NCBI GenBank assembly: GCA_025997955.1
Contig: BNVH01000064.1
Span: 1-23,458 of the forward strand
Source: Synergistales bacterium
Lineage (GTDB): Bacteria > Synergistota > Synergistia > Synergistales > Aminobacteriaceae
Reading direction: 5' to 3'
Length of the DNA stretch: 23,458 nucleotides
Shown here: positions 6,995-14,194 of the stretch, one piece after another
How the letters are laid out: each line of letters starts with the position of its first letter
Position numbering within the stretch: the stretch's first letter is position 1
Notes under the pieces: model-generated
Seen by the model: the letters and a program-made list of their open reading frames with translations, nothing else
The model's database searches: none
Told to the model about the DNA's origin: nothing
Translations under genes and position numbers: made by a program

Positions 6995-7902
6995 GTCAAG
7001 TCGTCCTCCTTTTCGATGCCGTAAAGGGATGCGAGGTTTATAAGGTTGAAAGCGCGCGTAACTATGGGGCCGTCTACCATGCGCCCATCGACGGATATTA
7101 CGCCCTTGCCCTCTCGCTCCGCCGCCTCCGCTCCCGCCACTATGCGAAAAGCGCGGCGCAGCTCTTTTGTGTCCGGACGGTATGCCTCGTGGATGGCGTC
7201 CACCTGAGAGGGATGGACGGCGGCCTTGCCCGTGAAGCCTATTTGCACGGCCAGAGCCGCCTCGTTCTTAAGCCCTTCTATGTCGTTCAAGTCCGTCCAA
7301 ACCGTATCGAAAGCGGACAGCCCCGCCGCCTTAGCCGCCATGACGATTCGCCCTCGCGCGTAGAGAAACTCCACGCCGCCCCTCGTTTTCTGGACGCCCA
7401 AGTCAGCCGTCAGGTCCTGCCCGCCGAGGGTCAAAGCCTCAATACGGGGCGAGGATACGGCTATGTCGTAAGCGTGCTCTATGCCATGCGCGGTCTCGAG
7501 CATCGCGTGTATCTTCACGCTTCCGAGCGGCATATTGTTGGCCCGCTCAATCTCCGACATGAGTTCGTCCGCGCGCGTGACGTCCTCTGGCGAGTGGCAT
7601 TTGGGCACTCTCACAGCCGCGGGGCGCGACGGGACTATCTCTTTCAAGTCGCGCTCGAAATAAGGCGTGTCCGCGCCGTTTATTCGCACGGTGACTATGA
7701 CTTTGCCGAAGTCCACGTCTTTTACGAAGTGAGAGACGAGGCGGCGGGCCGCGTCTTTTTCGCGCTCACTCACCGCGTCCTCGAGGTCAAACAGCACGCT
7801 GTCCGCGCCGAAGACGGCCGCGTGCTGCAACATGCCCGGATTGTTGCCCGGCATGTAGAGCATAGAGCGGCACGCGCTATTCGTGTTTTTCTTGCCGCTC
7901 AT
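6991..7902 (-). CDS. citE: citrate lyase beta subunit (citryl-ACP lyase)
   Basis: A 303-residue aldolase of the HpcH/HpaI-CitE family that splits citryl-ACP into oxaloacetate and acetyl-ACP. Visible features are RSMLYMPGNNPGML at 12-25, the FDLEDAV motif at 38-44, Arg73 in VRINGADT, VPK at 100-102, Glu137 in MLETAHGI and Asp164 in LGGQDLTADLG; Glu137 and Asp164 are the expected magnesium ligands. It overlaps citD by four bases upstream and citF by four bases downstream, so the three subunits are translationally coupled. The genes for the lyase ligase and prosthetic-group synthesis (citC, citX, citG) are not in the window and must lie elsewhere if the complex is active. A citramalyl-ACP lyase role is the main alternative. 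Confidence 0.92.
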   Translation of the reverse strand: MSGKKNTNSACRSMLYMPGNNPGMLQHAAVFGADSVLFDLEDAVSEREKDAARRLVSHFVKDVDFGKVIVTVRINGADTPYFERDLKEIVPSRPAAVRVPKCHSPEDVTRADELMSEIERANNMPLGSVKIHAMLETAHGIEHAYDIAVSSPRIEALTLGGQDLTADLGVQKTRGGVEFLYARGRIVMAAKAAGLSAFDTVWTDLNDIEGLKNEAALAVQIGFTGKAAVHPSQVDAIHEAYRPDTKELRRAFRIVAGAEAAEREGKGVISVDGRMVDGPIVTRAFNLINLASLYGIEKEDDLT

Positions 7903-8171
7903 ACCCTCACCCCTCCGTCGCCCATTGCTCGCTCAAAGGCGGTCTCTATCCGCGCGCGCAAAGTCACCTCAATAGCGCCCTGGTCTTGTATGGAAACACG
8001 CGCGGAAGCTGAGAGGCGCTCAGCGACCTCAAGCGCGATACGCTCGGTTCTGCGTTTGAATATCGCCTCGTTCTGTCCGCTGTAAGACATGGAGTAAGCG
8101 TCCGCCGGTTCGACAGTCACAAGACAATCCGAGGACTCAAGGCTCCCAGCCTGAGCCTTTTTGATAATCAT
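7899..8171 (-). CDS. citD: citrate lyase acyl carrier protein (gamma subunit)
   Basis: The small acyl carrier protein of the lyase complex, 90 residues, carrying the phosphoribosyl-dephospho-CoA group. The motif A-G-S-L-E-S-S-D at residues 8-15 aligns with the CitD attachment site, which places the modified serine at Ser13. A longer frame reaches to 8270, but the ATG at 8171 has GGAGGTGG seven bases upstream and gives the usual CitD N-terminus MIIKKAQAGSLESSD, so I chose it. The extra upstream codons would run through the divergent promoter region. It is the first gene of the minus-strand operon and is followed by citE with a four-base overlap. Confidence 0.92.
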   Translation of the reverse strand: MIIKKAQAGSLESSDCLVTVEPADAYSMSYSGQNEAIFKRRTERIALEVAERLSASARVSIQDQGAIEVTLRARIETAFERAMGDGGVRV

Positions 8172-8225
8172 TCGGCCACCTCCGAAAATTAATTTTAATA
8201 GTTTTAATTTTACAACAAAAATATA

Positions 8226-8270
8226 TTGACTTCTACATACAGAATACAGTATTCTATATTCATAAGTCAA
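8226..8270. promoter_or_regulatory. mirror-symmetric divergent promoters with a palindromic operator
   Basis: The region is a 45-bp dyad centred on base 8248; 18 of the 22 positions in each half match. On the plus strand TTGACT (8226-8231) and TATTCT (8250-8255) form a -35/-10 pair with an 18-base spacer, aimed at the GntR gene. On the minus strand the same hexamers occur at 8270-8265 and 8246-8241, aimed at citD. The perfect palindrome AGAATAC-A-GTATTCT (8241-8255) covers both -10 elements. It is a plausible operator for the adjacent GntR-family regulator, which would block both promoters at once. Confidence 0.75.
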
Positions 8271-8312
8271 TGATTCCTTTTAAACAACGTCGGTACGAAG
8301 GGGGGATAAGGC

Positions 8313-8981
8313 ATGGCTGACACGGCTATATCAATAGAGGCTCTCAAACCCATAAGAGAATTGGTTTACGATTATCTGCGGGACGCCATAGGATCGGGCG
8401 AGATAGCGGCCGGAGAGAGACTCAACGAGTCGGAGCTTGCGGCGAAGCTGAACGTCAGCCGCACGCCGGTCCGCGAGGCGGTGCGAATGCTAGAGTCCGA
8501 CGGGCTTGTTCAGGCCGTCCCGAGGCGCGGCGTCATAGTCCACGATTTCGACATATCGGAGATAATCGAGATATATATGATTCGTCAGGCGCTTGAGGTT
8601 TTAGCCATAAAATCGGCCGCCCGCCGCGCTACGTCCGAGGAAATATCAAAGATGAGAGAATACTTGCGCGAATCAGAGGCCTGCTTGGCCAAGGGGAATT
8701 ACGAGGGATATTTTGAGGTTACGGAGCTGTTCACGAACGCCGTCATTGAGGCCGGAAAAATGCCGAGAGTCACGCAGCTCATATCCACATACCGCGAACA
8801 TCTGAAGCGCTACCGAAAGATAACGCTGTCAGACGCTACCCGGCGAAGCGAGGCGGTGAGCCAGCACTTCGCTATCTTGGACGCTGTGGAGTCACGGGAC
8901 GCCGAGCTTGTCGGGAGGCTTGTTTTCGAGCATCTCGAAGGAGCTATGGACGTTTTCAGACGCATACACAAAAAAGGCTAA
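8313..8981 (+). CDS. GntR-family transcriptional regulator, FadR subfamily (FCD domain)
   Basis: A 222-residue regulator. The N-terminal winged helix (residues 10-78) has the classic GntR signature ESELAAKLNVSRTPVREAVRMLESDGLV. The C-terminal part is the all-helical FCD ligand-binding domain. In FCD proteins metal ligands usually come from a D-x-x-F-H motif and two later histidines; here the first motif reads T137-E-L-F-T141, while His185 and His207 are kept. Metal binding may therefore be changed. The ATG follows AAGGGGG. It is divergent from citDEF and 50 bases upstream of tctC on the same strand, so it probably senses a tricarboxylate-like ligand and controls both directions through the palindrome at 8241-8255. 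Confidence 0.88.
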   Translation: MADTAISIEALKPIRELVYDYLRDAIGSGEIAAGERLNESELAAKLNVSRTPVREAVRMLESDGLVQAVPRRGVIVHDFDISEIIEIYMIRQALEVLAIKSAARRATSEEISKMREYLRESEACLAKGNYEGYFEVTELFTNAVIEAGKMPRVTQLISTYREHLKRYRKITLSDATRRSEAVSQHFAILDAVESRDAELVGRLVFEHLEGAMDVFRRIHKKG

Positions 8982-9031
8982 ACCCCGAGTTTGCGTGAAA
9001 CGGCTCGGGTAAATCAAGGGAGGGAAATAGA

Positions 9032-10006
9032 ATGCTCAAGAAATGTACGTTGGCTTTGGTTTTAGCGGTGTTTTTGGCGGGTTCCGCTCACGCGGCGTTC
9101 CCAAGCAGGAACTTTGAATGTATAGCGCCCGCGGGCCCAGGAGGCGGGTTCGACACCACGATGCGTATGGTGGCGAAGGTATTGACGGAGCAGAAGATAG
9201 TCAGCAGGGCAATGCCCGTAATCAACAAGCCGGGCGGCGGCGGCGGCGTAGCTTTGGCCTACATTAACGCCAAAAAGGACCCGCACACGATAGCGGTCTA
9301 CTCTCCGCCCCTTTTACTCATCAACCTCACCGGCCAGACGGAACTGAGCTACAAAAACGTGACGCCCTTGGCCATGCTCATCAACGACTTCGGCGCGTTC
9401 GCGGTGCCTAAGGACTCCCCCTACAAGACCATAGGCGACCTCTTTGACGCCCTCAAAAAAGATCCCAAAAGCGTGAAGCTCGGCGGCACGTCCTCTCCCG
9501 GAAGCATGGATCATATACAGTTCCTCCACGCGGCCAAGGCGGCCGGCGTAGACGTCAAGGGCATAACCTACATAGCGTTTCAGGGCGGCGAGGCTTTGGC
9601 CAATCTTCTCGGCGGACACATCGACGTCTACACCACCGGCATGGCTGAGGTCGTGGCGATGCTTGAGGCCGGGGACATCAGAGTGTTGGCTCTCACGTCG
9701 CCTGAACGTATAAAGAACGGCCCCCTGTCTCAGATTCCGACTCTCAAAGAAGAGGGCGTAGACGCCGTGTTCGTCAACTGGCGCGGCATTTTTGGCATCC
9801 CCAATATGCCAAAAGAAGCGCGCGAGTATATGGAGGCCTCTCTCAAAAAAATGACCGAGACGCCTGAATGGGACGAAATATGTCAGCGCAACGGCTGGAC
9901 TAAGGTGTTTATGGGTTCGAGCGATTTTGAGAAGTTCTTGGTCAAGACAAACGAGGAGTATAAATCTCTCCTTGAGACCGTCGGGCTCTACAGTCAGGCG
10001 AAATAA
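9032..10006 (+). CDS. tctC: TTT-family solute-binding protein (TctC/Bug)
   Basis: The periplasmic binding protein of a tripartite tricarboxylate transporter, 324 residues. A signal peptide MLKKCTLALVLAVFLAGSAHA precedes the mature start AFPSRNFECIAPAGPGGGFD. The PAGPGGGFDTTMR segment and NKPGGGGGVALAYI are the two ligand-binding loops of the TctC/Bug family, and the later GGTSSPGSMDHI, FQGGEALANLLGGHID and PTLKEEGVD segments also fit. The ribosome binding site is AAGGGAGGG before the ATG. It leads the tctCBA set and is separated from tctB by a perfect hairpin. The link with citrate lyase and the GntR gene suggests citrate or a related acid as ligand, but Bug proteins bind many carboxylates. 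Confidence 0.92.
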   Translation: MLKKCTLALVLAVFLAGSAHAAFPSRNFECIAPAGPGGGFDTTMRMVAKVLTEQKIVSRAMPVINKPGGGGGVALAYINAKKDPHTIAVYSPPLLLINLTGQTELSYKNVTPLAMLINDFGAFAVPKDSPYKTIGDLFDALKKDPKSVKLGGTSSPGSMDHIQFLHAAKAAGVDVKGITYIAFQGGEALANLLGGHIDVYTTGMAEVVAMLEAGDIRVLALTSPERIKNGPLSQIPTLKEEGVDAVFVNWRGIFGIPNMPKEAREYMEASLKKMTETPEWDEICQRNGWTKVFMGSSDFEKFLVKTNEEYKSLLETVGLYSQAK

Positions 10007-10020
10007 TTATATCTGTTTGG

Positions 10021-10049
10021 TTAGGGGCGACCTGTGCGGTCGCCCCTAA
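10021..10049 (+). repeat. intercistronic hairpin between tctC and tctB
   Basis: TTAGGGGCGACC (10021-10032) pairs perfectly with GGTCGCCCCTAA (10038-10049) around a five-base loop. There is no following T run, so it is not a standard terminator. In this position it may protect the tctC message from 3' exonucleases and lower expression of tctBA, matching the need for more binding protein than membrane subunits. Confidence 0.85.
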
Positions 10050-10085
10050 CTCGTACACACAATAACATTCGAAAAAGGTGACGCC

Positions 10086-10598
10086 ATGAGAAGAGATACC
10101 GTAGTAGGTTTGTTCAGCGTCGCGCTTGGCGCGTTGTACGGAACGGCCACCTTGCGGATAAAAGACGCCACTATAGGGAGTCCTTGGGCGCCCAAGGTGT
10201 TTCCGCTCGGCGTAGCCGCGTTTTTGGTGGTTCTGGGGATTGTCGCGTTGATTACAGATAGGGCGAAAGCGCGAGGCGGACATGTCGAGCGCGCCCCTGC
10301 CGCCAAAGACCCCGGCTGCGCAAAACTCATAATCGGGACTCTCGTACTTTGCGCGGTTTACGGCTACGCTTTCGAGCCGTTCGGGTACATCGTGTCCACG
10401 CTATGTTTTATGTTCCTGCTTCTCACGCTTGTGAACGAACCCAAGCGCTGGAAATCCAACATTATCATAACTTTGGTCTTCACGTTTTTCCTGTGGGGTT
10501 CTTTTGTCTACGTGTTCGACATAGCGTTGCCGTCGTTCGATATGGACACGGTCAAAGAGCTGTTCGCGTTTACAGGGGGAGGGGTCAATCTTGGATAG
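10086..10598 (+). CDS. tctB: TTT transporter small membrane subunit (TctB)
   Basis: A 170-residue inner-membrane protein with four predicted hydrophobic segments, at roughly residues 8-24, 37-58, 79-98 and 118-145, the usual form of TctB. The N-terminus MRRDTVVGLFSVALGALYG and the following PKVFPLGVA motif are typical of the family. The ATG follows AAAGGTGA. It overlaps the start of tctA by eight bases and lies 80 bases after tctC behind the hairpin. Its role is a structural partner of TctA in Na+- or proton-driven uptake. Confidence 0.88.
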   Translation: MRRDTVVGLFSVALGALYGTATLRIKDATIGSPWAPKVFPLGVAAFLVVLGIVALITDRAKARGGHVERAPAAKDPGCAKLIIGTLVLCAVYGYAFEPFGYIVSTLCFMFLLLTLVNEPKRWKSNIIITLVFTFFLWGSFVYVFDIALPSFDMDTVKELFAFTGGGVNLG

Positions 10599-12099
10599 CG
10601 GCGTTATTCAAAATCTCATGCTTGGGTTTTCCGTGGCGCTCAAATGGCAAAACTTCTGCATGATGATAGTGGGCTCCGCGCTCGGGACGGTGCTCGGTAT
10701 GCTGCCCGGCCTCGGGCCCTCCACCGGTATAGCCCTTCTCCTGCCCCTTACATTCGTCATGCCGCCCGAAATGGCCCTTATAACCATGTGCGCCGTCTAC
10801 TACGGGGCGATGTTCGGGGGATCGCGAAGCTCCATTTTACTGAACATTCCTGGCGACGGGGCGGCCGTGGCCTCCTGCTTCGACGGCTACCCCATGTCGC
10901 AGCAGGGACGCGCGGAGGCGGCTTTGGCTATCTCGGCTATAGCCTCGTTTATCGGCGGACTCATCTCCTGTGTCGCCTTTGTGGTCGTGGCCATGCCCGT
11001 GGCCCGTTTCGCGCTTCGCTTCGGGCCGCCTGAGTATTTCGTCCTGATGGTTTTCGCGCTGGCGGCCACCGCCGCAATATCAAAAGACCAGCTCGTCAAA
11101 GGACTCATCGCCATGTTTATAGGGCTCGCCCTCACGACGGTCGGGATTGACCTCCAAAGCGGCGTTCAGCGCTTCACCTTCGGCTCGGCAGAGCTTCAGA
11201 GCGGAATAGATTTTGTGGTGGTCATAATAGGCGTTTACGGTTTGGGCGAGATTTTGTACGAGTATCATACGCTTAGAGCAAAGGGCGAGACGCATGTTCA
11301 GCACAAATTCGGCCGCATCTGGATAACGTGGGAAGACTGGAAGCGATGCTGGCTTCCGATACTGCGCCAGACGCCCGTGGGGTTCTTCATAGGAGTCCTC
11401 CCCGGCGCTGGCGGTACGATAGCCGCCATGATGAGCTACAACAACGAAAAACAGCTCTCGCGTCACCCCGAGGAGTTCGGCAAGGGCGCCATAGAGGGCT
11501 TGGCCGCGCCTGAGGCCGCCAACAACGCCTGTTCCATAGGCGCGATGATACCCATGTTTACGCTCGGCGTTCCGGGAAGCGGCACAACCGCCGTAATGCT
11601 TGGCGCGCTGATGATCTACGGGCTTCAACCGGGGCCGCTCCTGTTCGAGCACAACCCGGAGATAGCCTGGGGCGTCATAGCGTCGTTCTTTTTGGGAAAC
11701 GTGATATGCGCCATCATCAACCTCCCCCTCGCCGGGCTTTTGGTGCGCGTCCTGTCCGTTCCTCCGCGCGTGCTGTATCCGTTAGTCGTGGGCATGGCGT
11801 TTTTGGGCGTCTACACGATAAATTACAGCGCGTCGGAGTTCTTACTGCTGAGTGGCCTCGGGCTTCTCGGGTATTTTATGAAGTGCTACAAAATCCCCAC
11901 GGCCCCGCTTATCTTGGCCATCGTAGTGGGGGCGAGCATGGAGCAGTCGTTCAGGCAGTCTTTGCTTTTGAGCGACGGAAGCGCTTCTGTTTTCTTCCGC
12001 TCCTCCATTTGCAACGTGCTTTGGCTCTTGGCCGTATTGTCCGTGGCCTGGCCGTTTATATCGGATTGGTTAAAGAAGAGGAAGGCGAACAATAACTAA
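10591..12099 (+). CDS. tctA: TTT transporter large membrane subunit (TctA)
   Basis: The 502-residue permease of the tripartite tricarboxylate transporter, with about twelve hydrophobic segments. The internal duplication of TctA is visible: GTVLGMLPGLGPSTGIALLLPLTF (about residues 32-55) in the first half is mirrored by GFFIGVLPGAGGTIAAMMSY around 270 in the second. MFGGSRSSILLNIPGDGAAVASCFDGYP and EAANNACSIGAMIPMFTLGVPGSGTTAVMLGAL are further family motifs. The start is TTG with GGGGGAGGGG (10575-10584) six bases upstream and an eight-base overlap with tctB, so translation is likely coupled. A terminator follows the stop. Confidence 0.94.
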   Translation: MDSGVIQNLMLGFSVALKWQNFCMMIVGSALGTVLGMLPGLGPSTGIALLLPLTFVMPPEMALITMCAVYYGAMFGGSRSSILLNIPGDGAAVASCFDGYPMSQQGRAEAALAISAIASFIGGLISCVAFVVVAMPVARFALRFGPPEYFVLMVFALAATAAISKDQLVKGLIAMFIGLALTTVGIDLQSGVQRFTFGSAELQSGIDFVVVIIGVYGLGEILYEYHTLRAKGETHVQHKFGRIWITWEDWKRCWLPILRQTPVGFFIGVLPGAGGTIAAMMSYNNEKQLSRHPEEFGKGAIEGLAAPEAANNACSIGAMIPMFTLGVPGSGTTAVMLGALMIYGLQPGPLLFEHNPEIAWGVIASFFLGNVICAIINLPLAGLLVRVLSVPPRVLYPLVVGMAFLGVYTINYSASEFLLLSGLGLLGYFMKCYKIPTAPLILAIVVGASMEQSFRQSLLLSDGSASVFFRSSICNVLWLLAVLSVAWPFISDWLKKRKANNN

Positions 12100-12111
12100 A
12101 TCTTATAAACA

Positions 12112-12139
12112 GGGGCGCGAAAACCTCGCGCCCTTTTAT
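12112..12139. terminator. terminator after tctA
   Basis: GGGCGCGA (12113-12120) pairs with TCGCGCCC (12126-12133) across a five-base loop and is followed by TTTTATT on the plus strand. It also lies just past the stop of the convergent BtuB-like gene. Confidence 0.85.
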
Positions 12140-12150
12140 TGCGACTCCAT

Positions 12151-14151
12151 TCAAAAACTCCAATTTACCGTCATATAAAAACTCCTGCCCTGAAGCGGGT
12201 ACCAGCTCATTCGCTCCGGGCCGTTTTGTACGGCTCTCAGCTTGACGTCAGGGCCGTTGTCTAACGCGTCGTAGACGCCGACTGTCACGTCCAAGTCTTT
12301 TTTGACGTTCCATTTGACGCCCGCGTTCAACAGAAAAATATCATCGTATAGTATGGTTTCGCTTTGGTCGAAATAATTGTCTCCCGTGAACTGCCCCTCC
12401 AAAAAAACCGTCGCCTTTTTCGCGCCAGCGGCGTCTAAAAAGCGCCGCGCCGCGCGCGCCGTCCAGCTCCACTCGGGGGCGTTGGGGAGGCGCTTGCCGT
12501 AGCGGAAGTTGTCCGGCGTTTTGTTTTGGGCGTCCATCCAAGTTGCGGACAGTGACAAATCCCACAGCTTCCAAGATAGAGCGCTCTCAAATTCAAAGCC
12601 GTGAACCTCGGCTTCCGCGACGTTTTCGTAGACTCCGAATCGCGGGCTTGTCATTATAAATTCAATCATATTGTCGGTTTTGCGCCCAAAATATGTCAGG
12701 CCCGCCGTTATATTGAAATCGCTTGAGGGGGAATTGTTCCAAACGACGCCGAGGTCCCACTGCGTCCCGCGCTCGCGCGACAGGTCCTTAGACGGACGGA
12801 TGGTCGCGCCGTCGCCGTACCTCTCGTAGAGGTTCGGCTCGCGCGAGTACGTGCCAAAGCCGCTTTTGAAAGTCAGAGCGCTGTTTGGCTGATACGTCAG
12901 GGCGGCCGCCCATGTCGCGCTGCCCTCTCCGTCGTAGTCGCTCCACCTGAGCGAGGGGGTGAGCAACAGCTTTCCGTCGCTCGTCAAGGATATGGAGTCC
13001 TGCAAGACGGCTTTCAGGCTTGTTTGATCATATCGCGACCGCGAGCCGTGAACTGTCACTATATCACCCTTTACGTCCAATATCTCCTTGCTCCATGTCA
13101 TCGACGACTCGAAAAAATGCCGCTCGCCCCAAGCCCATGACGCGTCCAAAACGCCCGACATACGTTTAGCGCTATACTCGTTATGACGTTCTCCAACTCC
13201 GCCCAAAGTGTTGTCCGGGTTGTCGTAAGTTTTGTCTTGGGCCATGCCCTCCACGCGCCAACCCCAGTCGAAATTTTTGAGGCTGTACCTGCCGGCCAAA
13301 GACATGTCCCATTTCGCGGTATCAAGCGAGGCCCCTTTGCGAATCGCCCCCTTGTCCATGCCGGGAGCTGGTACGGGAAGAGCTCTTTTGTCGCGGCTCC
13401 AAGCTATGCGCGCGTCGTAACTGGCGTCGCTCCATTTGAGCAGGATGTCGCTCATATCGCGCCCGTTGTCGCGACGCCACGCCTTGTAGTCGTCGGCTTT
13501 GTTGTAAGGCGTGCCGTTGTCGTTGTGATATGAAAAATCCCCGTCGCTTCGCTCATGGTTAGCCGATAGGAGAAATTTACCCTCGCGACGCGCTATCTTC
13601 AGCGGACGCGAATGGCTCAGCCCGCCCTTGGCCTGACCCGCGCTCACTCCGCCCGAGACGGTTGTTTTTTGTCCCCCTGGCGCGCGGGTCACGATATTTA
13701 TGACGCCCCCAAGCCCCGCCTCAGCAAAACGCGCCGGTATGACGCCGCGATATACCTCTATCCTATCGACCTCTTCAATGGCAATAGCCGACAGGTCCAC
13801 CGCCGCCTCGCTCCCTAAATTCCGCAACGAGCCGTCGACGTACACGGTCACCTGCGCGCTCGTGCTGCCCCTTATGGACGCGACCGTATAAGCGCCCCTA
13901 CCCCTTGAGCGCGTCACGTGAAGCCCTGGGACGCGCTCTAACATATCGGGCAAAGACTGAGTTTCGCCCCTGAACTCCTCCGCGCGGATGACGCTCACGC
14001 TCCCGGGAGACCTGTCCCTGTCTTCCTCAAAGCTCGAGCCAGTGACTACTTCGGCTTCTAAATCCACCGTCTTTGCCAACGCGCAAGATGACAAAAGCAA
14101 AAAGAATATCGGAAGACAAGCGCGAATGGACAGGGGCGAAATTCTCTTCAT
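12151..14151 (-). CDS. btuB: TonB-dependent outer-membrane receptor, BtuB-like (cobalamin)
   Basis: An outer-membrane gated beta-barrel that imports a ligand using TonB energy. With the ATG at 14151 it has 666 residues and a signal peptide MKRISPLSIRACLPIFFLLLS ending near ALA. The TonB-box region VDLEAEVVTGSS follows, then the plug with SVSVIRAEEF, the SIRGSTSAQVTVYVDG segment and RIEVYRGVIPARFAEAGLGGVINIVTR. The rest is barrel, ending in the aromatic FYMTVNWSF as outer-membrane proteins do. A longer frame to 14226 overlaps the previous gene and spoils the signal peptide, so I rejected that start, although no strong ribosome binding site precedes 14151. Assignment to cobalamin rests on its operon position: a cobalamin riboswitch heads the transcript. 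Ligand specificity is otherwise inferred. Confidence 0.85.
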   Translation of the reverse strand: MKRISPLSIRACLPIFFLLLSSCALAKTVDLEAEVVTGSSFEEDRDRSPGSVSVIRAEEFRGETQSLPDMLERVPGLHVTRSRGRGAYTVASIRGSTSAQVTVYVDGSLRNLGSEAAVDLSAIAIEEVDRIEVYRGVIPARFAEAGLGGVINIVTRAPGGQKTTVSGGVSAGQAKGGLSHSRPLKIARREGKFLLSANHERSDGDFSYHNDNGTPYNKADDYKAWRRDNGRDMSDILLKWSDASYDARIAWSRDKRALPVPAPGMDKGAIRKGASLDTAKWDMSLAGRYSLKNFDWGWRVEGMAQDKTYDNPDNTLGGVGERHNEYSAKRMSGVLDASWAWGERHFFESSMTWSKEILDVKGDIVTVHGSRSRYDQTSLKAVLQDSISLTSDGKLLLTPSLRWSDYDGEGSATWAAALTYQPNSALTFKSGFGTYSREPNLYERYGDGATIRPSKDLSRERGTQWDLGVVWNNSPSSDFNITAGLTYFGRKTDNMIEFIMTSPRFGVYENVAEAEVHGFEFESALSWKLWDLSLSATWMDAQNKTPDNFRYGKRLPNAPEWSWTARAARRFLDAAGAKKATVFLEGQFTGDNYFDQSETILYDDIFLLNAGVKWNVKKDLDVTVGVYDALDNGPDVKLRAVQNGPERMSWYPLQGRSFYMTVNWSF

Positions 14152-14194
14152 GATTGACCGTGTGAAATCTATCAAACTTAAATCTACCTTGAAT

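Noticed and set aside
6772..8085. A 437-codon plus-strand frame opposite citE and citD
   Set aside because: It is antisense to clear citE/citD coding sequence, has Arg/His-rich composition typical of a shadow frame, and lacks a ribosome binding site.
8172..8270. N-terminal extension of citD to 8270
   Set aside because: It would translate the promoter/operator region, and the ATG at 8171 has a well-placed ribosome binding site and the normal CitD N-terminus.
10021..10049. Hairpin after tctC as a Rho-independent terminator
   Set aside because: No T run follows, and tctBA downstream needs the same transcript.
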